Shown: positions 1-6,555 of the stretch, one piece after another | Position numbering within the stretch: the first letter of the stretch is position 1 | How the letters are laid out: every line of letters starts with the position of its first letter | Origin: Hyphochytrium catenoides | Lineage: Eukaryota > Sar > Hyphochytriomycetes > Hyphochytriales > Hyphochytriaceae | Assembly (NCBI GenBank): GCA_900088475.1 | Contig: FLMG01002464.1 | Location: forward strand, 1-12,957 | Direction: 5' to 3' | DNA: 12,957 nt | The notes under the pieces: model-generated | Seen by the model: only the letters and a program-made list of their open reading frames with translations | Told to the model about the DNA's origin: nothing | Databases searched by the model: none | Made by a program: the position numbers and the translations under genes

Positions 1-439
1 CGTGCCTTTTTGGTGGCGAGCTACTCTTCCTCGCATCCCCGACACTTTTATTGTCTCTGTCTGGATGTCCTCCTCACAAAGCCCTTATCCTTCATATCTC
101 TTGGCACTCTTTCTCTTTTCCATATCTCCGCACGACAAAATTCGGAGAACGACCTCGTTTACTGACCCGTTGCCAAGTTATTTTCGTGGCAGTGCATGGA
201 TGTAGCCATAGAACTACATGGCCATGACCCAAAATAAAAGTGGGGGAATCACCACTACTGTTTCGTTCCCGAAGGTAGGATTCGGTAAATGACTCTACTG
301 TTTTGTGCTGGTGCATCCTCCTCCTCCTGTAAGAGTGAGACAGCCGATGACTGGTTATCTCGGGAAGAGAGAGAAAGGAACAGCTGAAAGAAGTGTACCC
401 GGAGTGCAAAGTTGTCATAGGGTTGAGATGAGATAGAGA
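1..439. other. left-edge region without a supported gene
   Basis: No reading frame here has recognisable protein features. Two GTA-type donor-like sites lie on the + strand, CGAAG|GTAGGA near 271 and CTCCT|GTAAGAG near 329. Either could precede the CT-rich tract that follows if that tract is an intron, but no upstream exon can be chosen between the frames. A short inverted repeat (ATGTAG at 200-205 and CTACAT at 214-219, 8-nt loop) is present and has no assigned role. Confidence 0.5.
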
Positions 440-523
440 ATGTCTCACACTCTCTCTCCCCTCTCTCTCACTCTCTCTCTCTCTCTTCCTTTCTCAATCA
501 CTGTCTCTTCCTGCCCCTCTCTT

Positions 524-562
<39 letters not shown>

Positions 563-795
563 TTCTTTCTTTCTCTCTTTCTCTCTCTCCCTCTCTCTCT
601 CTCTCCTTCTTCTTCTCTCTTTCTCTCTCTCCCTCTCTCTCTCTCTCCTTCCTCTTCTCTCTCTCTCTTTCTCAATCACTCTCTCTCTCGTCCTCTCTTG
701 GTTGCTTCTCTTTCTTCTGCCTTACTGTTGTCTCCTCTCTCGTTCTTTCGTCTCCCTCTTTTAGGTCTTTCTCTCTCTCTCTCTTTTTGTTTGAG
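440..795. repeat. CT-rich polypyrimidine microsatellite tract
   Basis: About 350 bp on the + strand consists almost only of C and T, with interrupted (CT)n, CTTT and CCTT runs. It ends in TTTTTGTTTGAGTGCAG, which has the form of a 3' splice site on the + strand. It may therefore be mainly an intron, as CT-rich tracts are in the two certain genes of this window. Long open frames through it, encoding Ser/Leu on + or Arg/Glu on -, are products of its composition and are not treated as genes. Confidence 0.85.
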
Positions 796-989
796 TGCAG
801 GTAGCAGAACTGTGCGGCTCACCTGCTGGTCGTCAAGAAAGTGCACATGCGGACATTATTCGCAACAGAGAGCCAGACTGGCACTGCTATAACAGAGACG
901 GGAAAGTCCAGCGCAGAGTCCCAGGACGCAGGGAGATCTACTTGTACAGAGCGAACTATCAACTGGAGTTCTCATATGAACAGCCATAG
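796..989 (+). CDS. possible terminal exon of an unidentified protein (partial)
   Basis: The sequence directly follows a TGCAG acceptor-like end of a polypyrimidine tract and stays open for about 64 codons to TAG at 987-989. The translated tail (ending YRANYQLEFSYEQP) is mixed in composition, with Trp, Tyr and Cys, unlike the Ser/Leu or Arg/Glu products of the simple repeats around it. No domain is recognised. Another + frame and a - frame are also open across much of this interval, and no upstream exon with matching phase could be fixed. The call rests only on splice-site position and amino acid mix. Confidence 0.22.
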
Positions 990-1747
990 AGCTACAGCCA
1001 GCACTTCTGCAGGAAAGAAAGAGAAAACGAGAAGTGACACGAAGGCAAAACAGTAGTGACTCGAGGGCAGGAGCAATAGTAACTCTTAGGCCTGCGGGAA
1101 AGGTTCTGCAAGACTCTACCAAGCTTCCTATGCTTCTTAGGTCCTCCTGAACTTAACAAAGACTCGCTCTCCTTATCATAAGAATGATGACTGGGAGAAC
1201 CGGCTGGTTCAATCTATGCTTTCACACCCCAATCAGGGACGTATAGTCTTGACGGCAAGGCAGAAAGAAGACTCTTAAATGCCGTCGTGTGCAACAAAGG
1301 ACGTTGACGTTGGAGCACAGAAAGAGATGCGAGAGCTAGCGATGCCAATAAACCTGAGGTCCATGGGGCTCCGAATGTATGTTGCCCCACCTAGAGGTGC
1401 AGCTCTCGGGGGAACCTGCAAGACGACTAGCTGTGTAACCATCGGGGCCTCTCGACGGTGACTTGATGGCACCTACATGCCTTTGAGAGGAGTTAAGAAC
1501 AGGTGATACAGGAACTAGAGAGCTGCCGAACATGATGGGAGGGAGAGAGACGAGAGGAAGAAGGTGGCAGGAGAAAGCAAGAGAGCGCACAAGCGCAGTG
1601 CTTTGCAGAGTGTCATTGTACCAGTTGCATCCTCTTTCAGAGGTGCCATCAACCTTCAAGGGACAAAGCTCGCCAACATCCCGCGAAAAGGCTCATCTTC
1701 GCCTCCCAGAAAGACTCTTGTAGCAACGGTCGACCAATTCTGCAATC
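990..1747. other. 5' flank of the pseudopeptidase gene; no supported gene
   Basis: This stretch is of mixed composition, with no long CT tract. Small frames are open on both strands, about 60 codons at 1279-1461 (+) and about 107 codons at 1336-1659 (-), but none carries recognisable motifs and they overlap each other. A short inverted repeat GAACC/GGTTC lies near 1198-1211. The promoter and 5' UTR of the downstream + gene presumably lie here, but no convincing TATA box or initiator could be picked. Confidence 0.5.
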
Positions 1748-3430
1748 ATGAAGCTTTGTTCCCCATATTTTCTTCTTCTAGCCGCAGCTGGAGTGCAGAT
1801 CCTCCTTCTGGGTTCTTCGGAAGCACAACCGAAAGCTGGTGGGCAGGTGCGAAGTCCAATCAAAGAGGATGAAAACTACTTTAGGTAAGGTCAATGCTCT
1901 CATTCTCTTTCACTCTTCGGAAGCACAACCGAGAGTGCCATTTCGTTCCATCTTGTAGAAAACAAACTCTACACCTACATCTCTCTCTCTCTCTCTCTCT
2001 CCCCTCCTCTCTCTGCAAAAGTTGCTAGCTTATCCCTTCCTTTGTTAGTCTACTTAGGCACTATCCAGAGGTCAACCTCTCTCTCTCTCTCAATATCTCA
2101 CAAAACTCCACACACGCACTCATATGCTCTTCCACCTATCTTCTTGGCTGATCTCTCCCTTTTCAGGACTCAGCATGCACAATTTGTGGAGAAGTACCAG
2201 ATCAAGTACGCCGATGATGGTGAGCGAGAGGCTCGCTATAATGTCTTCAAAGAGAATCTTCGCTATATTAATCGGCATAACAAGGAGGCAGACAAGGGCG
2301 TCCACTCCTTCAGACTTCGGATGAACAAGTACGGAGATATCTACGACGAGGAGTATCCCGGCTATAGAGGCGGAGAAATGCTTCCTTCGAGTCGCCGTCT
2401 GAATGAGCAGCTTCTCTCTCTTCAAGATCAAACTCTAGGAAGGAAGCTGCAGACAGAAAGCACGGCGACCGTTCCTGCAAGCTGGGACTGGAGGAAAGTA
2501 CTGCCCGCGGCTTTTGGTAAAGCAAAGAATCAGAAATATTGCGACACCTCCTGGGCTTTTAGCACTGTGGGCACTCTCGAGGGCTTATACGCTGAGATGG
2601 TACGCTGCTCTTGCGCCTATGCGACCTCTTTTCTCTCTCTCCCTCTCTCTTTCCCGTTCTTGCTGTTCTCTCCTGCTTTATAACGTCATGTCACAGCTAA
2701 TCTGTCCCTTGTTTCCGTCGCTATTGTCAACATCAGGCACCAGTCTTACCTTTCCTTTCCGTTCTCTTTTCTTGCTCTATAGACCGGGAAAGCCGTCAGC
2801 TTCTCTGCGCAAGCCATGTTGGACTGTGCCGATGGTGGTGAGGCACTTTGCGGCCCTAACAGTCAAGAGGTTGTTTACGTCGAAGTTCTCAGGAACGAGG
2901 GCAAGGCAGTCTTAGAGGAAGATTATCCCTACTTTGGTATGAAGAGCCCAGCAGAATATGTGGACTGCAGCTTGACGACCGCGCCCGCGGTAAGAACAGA
3001 AGGCAACTTCATCGGCTACGGCTGGGTCAACAGCAGTGAGAGCGAGCTCATGAAGGCAGTCTACTATCGCCCTGGGGTCTCAGTGAGCTACGACGCCAAC
3101 CCAAAGGAAGTACGGTTCTATGGAGAAGGCGTACTCGATACCAAGTCTTGCAGTGGAACGTGGGGACAGCAGACACAGTCAGCGCTCCTAGTGGGCTATG
3201 GAACAGACAAGAAGGGAAGAGACTATTGGATTCTTAGAAACTCCTGGGGAGATGACTGGGGAATGGAAGGCGGCTACTTTCTTGTGGCGAGAAATAAGAA
3301 CATGTGCGGCATTGGCCAGTCTATTGGCGTCTTCCCGCTTTGGAACAGCGAGGAGGAGAAAAAGAAAGGTCTCACTCGCCCCGGATCGTTGTTCTTGGGA
3401 AGAGAGGGGCCTGCTGTGCTTCCTCAGTAG
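1748..3430 (+). CDS. secreted papain-like (C1A) pseudopeptidase, catalytic Cys->Ser and His->Gln
   Basis: Three exons are proposed: 1748-1884, 2167-2599 and 2783-3430. The first join is phase 2 (AG|G = Arg46), the second phase 0, and they give 405 residues. Residues 1-30 form a signal peptide (MKLCSPYFLLLAAAG, then a Leu-rich core and SSEAQ). An I29 prodomain follows, with a complete ERFNIN pattern E65-R69-F73-N76-I80-N84 and a GNFD-like N99/Y101/D103. The C1A fold begins near PASWDW (149-154). Gln168 of the oxyanion hole is kept. The motif normally CGSCWAF reads CDTSWAF, so Ser174 replaces the nucleophile (codon TCC, 2549-2551). DYPY (237-240), VGYG (327-330) and RNSWG (342-346, Asn343 kept) are present. 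The residue six before GYG, normally His, is Gln322 (CAG, 3176-3178). CGI near 365 closes the domain and a ~28-residue basic tail follows. Family knowledge: loss of both Cys and His should abolish thiol peptidase activity, leaving a binding or structural role (inference). Start: A at -3, with the signal peptide in frame. Confidence 0.93.
1814..1932 (+). repeat. 19-nt direct repeat, exon 1 copy and intron 1 copy
   Basis: TCTTCGGAAGCACAACCGA occurs at 1814-1832 and again at 1914-1932, exactly 100 nt apart. The first copy is coding and spans the likely signal-peptide cleavage region (SSEAQP). The second lies 30 nt inside intron 1. The intronic copy sits in a hairpin: ACTCTTCGG (1912-1920) can pair with CCGAGAGT (1929-1936) apart from one bulged T, around an 8-nt loop. 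Confidence 0.9.
1885..2166 (+). other. intron 1 of the pseudopeptidase gene
   Basis: The donor is TTTAG|GTAAGG and the acceptor CTCTCCCTTTTCAG|GACTC. Removing 282 nt restores the codon AG|G and joins the signal-peptide exon to the I29 prodomain without a gap. The intron contains a (CT)10 run at 1981-2000 and a second shorter CT run near 2078-2092. Read through, the donor gives an immediate in-frame TAA, so splicing is needed. Confidence 0.93.
2600..2782 (+). other. intron 2 of the pseudopeptidase gene
   Basis: The donor is GAGATG|GTACGC and the acceptor TTGCTCTATAG|ACCGGG. The intron is 183 nt and phase 0. It separates LEGLYAEM from TGKAVSFSAQAMLDC, the standard C1A sequence order around the second conserved Cys, so the boundaries are well supported. 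It is CT-rich and carries in-frame stops. Confidence 0.93.
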
Positions 3431-4119
3431 CTTCTGCCAGGCACAGTTCACCGTCAAGAAGTTTGCCGATCTCACGTGACTGAATAACTGGCCGGCCGGT
3501 TGATTGCTGCCAGCAGAGTAGCTCCCTCTGCTCCTTCCATCTTTCTCTCTCTCTCTCGACGCCTCTCTCTCTTTCTCTCCCTCTGTCGAACACAAGTTCA
3601 CTCTTCTTAACATCCTTGTTGTTTGTCGTTTGTCTTACGAAGAACTGCATTGCCTGCCGTCCCCTTCTCACCTTATGCCCTCTTCGCTTGTTTAGACACC
3701 CCTCTGTGCCCTCCGCCCTGTTCAATCTTTCGGATGGTGATCGTCATCTCCTCCTCTCACTGTTGACAGTTGGCTCTGTGCCGTGGCCTGAGCAGGTTAA
3801 GTTTTCTAAGGAAGATATAAGCATAGATACGTTATCGATCATCATCAATGGGATCACTTCCCTTTCTCCTCCTCCCCTCTTCTCCCCTCTCCTACACTCC
3901 TTTGCCCTGGCTACTCCTGCTCTTGCCTCCTCCGTGCCTGCCTCACTGGCCACGCCTGCACTCATTCTACTGCTGCTGCTACTAGCTCAGCTCCACGGAC
4001 ACAAGGTCACTCTTGAGAAGACGGTGACATTGAGCTTTATAATGGAGACACAATCAATGGCTTTGGCAGGATGCGTGAACACTGATCAGCGGCGGGGCAA
4101 AAGCGACGCCCAGGACTGT
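3431..4119. other. 3' flank of the pseudopeptidase gene
   Basis: This stretch begins with the presumed 3' UTR and then a CT-rich patch (about 3540-3585). A long + frame (3616-4500) starts here and runs into the tandem array. It has no recognisable domain, and its Leu/Pro/Ser content before the array follows the pyrimidine-rich DNA, so it is not called as a gene. No unambiguous polyadenylation signal was identified just after the stop codon. Confidence 0.5.
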
Positions 4120-4625
4120 ATTTTATCCCTCGTAGTTGGCGGGTTTTGCCCTAACCCCTACCTTCGGGTGTTCTCCTGGAGGATACGTGAACAAAGACTA
4201 CAAGTCTTGCTTTATCAGACACCCCCTCGTAGTTTGCCAGTTTTGCCCTTGGAAGTCCTGCCTCTGGAGTGTTCTCCTGGAGGATACGTGAACAAAGGCG
4301 GACTACTGGTCTTGCTTTATCAGACATCCCCTCGTAGTTCGCCAGTTTTGCCCTTGGAAGTCCTGCCTCTGGAGTGTTCTCCTGGAGGATACGTGAACAA
4401 AGGCGGACTACTAGTCTTGCTTTATCAGACATCCCCTCGTAGTTGGCCAGTTTTGCCCTTGCAAACCCTACAAGTATTACAAGTACAAGTACCTCCCTGA
4501 GTGTTCTCCTGGAGGAGACGTGAACAAGGGCGGACTACCAGTCTTCCTTTATCAGACACCCCCTTGTAGTTGGCTCAATGCACCATACAGTGCAGCAACT
4601 TCTAGGTCTTCTCCTGGAGGCTGTC
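4120..4625. repeat. ~105-bp tandem array, four to five diverged copies
   Basis: The segment TTCTCCTGGAGGATACGTGA recurs with starts at 4171, 4272 and 4377, a diverged copy at 4503 (GGAGGAGACGTGA) and a further shortened match at 4609. CTCGTAG/CTTGTAG recurs at 4129, 4226, 4331, 4436 and 4563. The two central copies are exactly 105 bp apart and nearly identical. The step to the last full copy is longer (about 126 bp) because of an inserted ACAAGTATTACAAGTACAAG-like stretch. As 105 is divisible by three, the array is open on both strands, giving a 35-residue repeat either way (+ ECSPGGYVNKGGLLVLLYQT..., - SRILQENTPEAGLPRAKLAN...). Neither product is recognised. Confidence 0.92.
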
Positions 4626-5469
4626 TGAAAATGTGGAACTATCCTGAATGAAACCGCATGACAGATTATCCGGGTCCCACAAGTTGCGGCGCCTCCAGTT
4701 TGGAATATAAAGACTTGAGCAACGGTGAGACAAGCTTAGCTCTTCACAGAGCGGACGATTAAATTTCTTTAATTTCTCGAGACCGCCCGCCCCAGCCTCT
4801 GGGGCATTGTGCCACTCGTCCTCGCTCCTCTAAAACTATCCTCCGCTTCATCACTTCCTTTGAGGCCGAGCTGCTGTCCTCCGTCCGCGTCATCGGTGTC
4901 TCATCTTCTCAGTCTCTTCTTCCTGGGTGGCGGTAGTTCCTAGTGGTTGACAGAAGCAGCAAGCACGGGCGTGATGTTGATGAAAGGGAAGGGAGCTACG
5001 CATTAGGGGCTGCGGGCAGCAGCAGGACAGGTAGCGGCGGCCGCAGATAGAAGCGGAGTAGCAGTTGCTGCAGCGACTCCGAGAGAAGATAAGGGCGGAC
5101 AGAGTAAGATGTTCTGGATAATGGGATGAGTGCAGGCAATGAAAAGGTTAAATGTATCTGCTGCTCTGACAATGTGGGGCTTGTGAGATGCCTCAGTCAA
5201 CCTGGCGCTGTTGTTTTTCTCCTTATCTTGTTCATAATGAATGCACCTAGCTAGATCCTTATCCTTCTTCCCCTCTCATTCACCGCAAAGGATCGAAGAA
5301 TCACTATTCTCTCCAGGCAAGTGGGTCAGGAACAGGGCCGAGATGTCTAGAAAGGGTGCAGTAGGAAAAAGAGTCAGGATTGGCTGCGTTGTTGTTCCTT
5401 GTCTCCCTGGTGCAAAATCATCGTCCGAGGAGGAGACGAATAGCTGCACTCTGCCGTTCGCTGTCTATA
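4626..5469. other. intergenic stretch between convergent genes; no supported gene
   Basis: The composition is mixed and there is no long microsatellite. Visible structure includes a perfect 7-bp hairpin (4789-4805) and an AT-rich imperfect palindrome near 4758-4777 (TTAAATTTCTTTAA). Short frames at 5241-5477 (+, 78 codons) and 5003-5200 (-, 65 codons) have no recognisable motif and no supporting splice or start context. A non-coding RNA cannot be excluded. Confidence 0.5.
4789..4805. other. perfect 7-bp stem-loop
   Basis: GCCCCAG (4789-4795) and CTGGGGC (4799-4805) are exact reverse complements around the triloop CCT. It does not match the histone 3' stem-loop consensus. It is not followed by a T-run, so a role as a terminator or processing signal is unsupported. 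Confidence 0.6.
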
Positions 5470-5505
5470 GGTTCTGAGAACCATAAAGGTCTTTAGACTA
5501 AAGAC
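5470..5505. repeat. two adjacent near-perfect palindromes
   Basis: GGTTCT-G-AGAACC (5470-5482) and GTCTTTAG-A-CTAAAGAC (5489-5505) are inverted repeats of 6 and 8 bp, each with a one-base centre, separated by six bases. The second overlaps the left edge of the first 116-bp repeat unit (from 5502). They could be a site for a dimeric DNA-binding protein or the scar of an insertion or duplication end. The sequence alone does not decide. Confidence 0.75.
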
Positions 5506-5980
5506 AATGGCATGATGAGGGCTTCTAGACCAGCTCTGGGTCCAGCCCTTCTCACCTGACCGGACGCGTCATTATCAGCTTTTTTTATTGAGCTTCATGT
5601 GCGCAAGACCGGCGACAAGACAATGGCATAATGAGGGCTTCTAGACCAGCTCTGGGTCCAGCCCTTCTCACCTGACCGGACGCGTCATTATCAGCTTTTT
5701 TTATTAAGCTTCATGTGCGCAAGACGGGCGACATGGCTCTCGTGGCCGTCCATATAGGGGCCTACGTATGCTGCTTAGAGTCTGAGGTCTAGGCAATCTC
5801 CTGCTCAGACAAGGTTACAGTCTTTTCCCTGCCCGGATGCGTCATTATCAGCTTTTTTTATTGAGCTTCATGTGCGCAAGACCGGCGACATGGCTCTCGT
5901 GGCCGTCCATATAGAGGCCGACGTATGCCGCTTAGAGTCTGAGGTCTAGGCAATCTCCTGCTCAGACAAGGTTACAGTCT
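5502..5980. repeat. nested tandem duplications (116-bp and 147-bp units sharing a core)
   Basis: Unit A occurs at 5502-5617 and 5618-5733. It starts AGACAATGGCAT, contains GGGCTTCTAGACCAGCTCTG, and ends GGCGACA. The two copies are 116 bp each and differ at only a few bases. Unit B occurs at 5677-5823 and 5834-5980 (147 bp each, a 10-nt gap between them). It starts CGGA(C/T)GCGTCATTATCAG and ends GGTTACAGTCT. The core from GCGTCATTATCAG through GGCGACA is shared, so it is present three times. The pattern implies two successive, overlapping duplication events. No transposase or terminal inverted repeat is visible. The core reads AATAAA on the - strand, downstream of the TALE gene. Confidence 0.95.
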
Positions 5981-6555
5981 AGAAAAGAAAGACAGAGCTC
6001 GCCTTAAGATGGTGCCCAGTCAACGGAGGGAGGAGATGAGAGATTGGATGAGGACAGGTAACAAGTAAGGGAATACCAGGCAAGGACCCCCATACATAAG
6101 CAACAAGGGGAGAGGGAGAGACTGAAAACGAGAGAGAGAGAGAGAGACGGACAGAGGAGAGAAATGCAGTCCTACTAATATATTATCATCTTGAGCAGAA
6201 CGGCTCTCTAGGTTGCTAGGTTACACATAAGAGAGAGAGAGAAGAGAGGAAGAAAGAAAAATAGTTGAAAGAAGAAGATGAGACAGACGTCAATCCAACA
6301 GGAACCACAGTCAAAAGGGGAAGATAGTCTACAGAAATAAATATCTAAAGGAAGCGAAGAGGGACATGGGCAGCACAGCAGAGACGAAGAGCAAGTCAGA
6401 GTCAAGCGGGGATAGAGAAGAGAGAAGAGCCTCATCAGGAGAACAAGAAGCACTCTTCCCTCTTGAAAAGAAAAATCCTAAGCATATCCTCGCTTTCTTC
6501 TTCTTTTATCTTTCTCTCTCTCTCTTGGATTCTTCCCCACTTCTTGAGAGCACCT
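5981..6555. other. 3' flank of the TALE homeodomain gene, GA-rich
   Basis: This stretch is purine-rich on the + strand with short (GA)n runs near 6130-6147 and 6231-6243. It presumably holds the 3' UTR of the - strand gene. Short frames exist on both strands, but none has recognisable content. Confidence 0.5.

Noticed and set aside
440-892. Long + frame rich in Ser/Leu and matching - frames rich in Arg/Glu
   Set aside because: These come directly from CT/GA microsatellites, which are open in several frames on both strands. The composition is not protein-like and there are no domains.
1200-1220. GGTTCAATC resembling a Pol III B box or tRNA T-arm
   Set aside because: No cloverleaf, acceptor stem or A box could be built around it.
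4151-4432. - strand frame with a 35-residue repeat
   Set aside because: This is the complementary reading of the same tandem array. There is no independent evidence of expression, start context or splicing.
3616-4500. 294-codon + frame, the longest between the two genes
   Set aside because: Its first half follows pyrimidine-rich DNA and its second half is the 105-bp array, which is open on both strands. It has no recognisable domain, so only the array was annotated.
4789-4805. Hairpin as a histone 3' stem-loop or bacterial-type terminator
   Set aside because: It does not match the histone consensus, has no adjacent T-run, and the window is eukaryotic with no histone gene in sight.
5502-5980. 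Duplicated block as a transposon or MITE
   Set aside because: No terminal inverted repeats, target-site duplication or transposase were found. The pattern is explained by tandem duplication.
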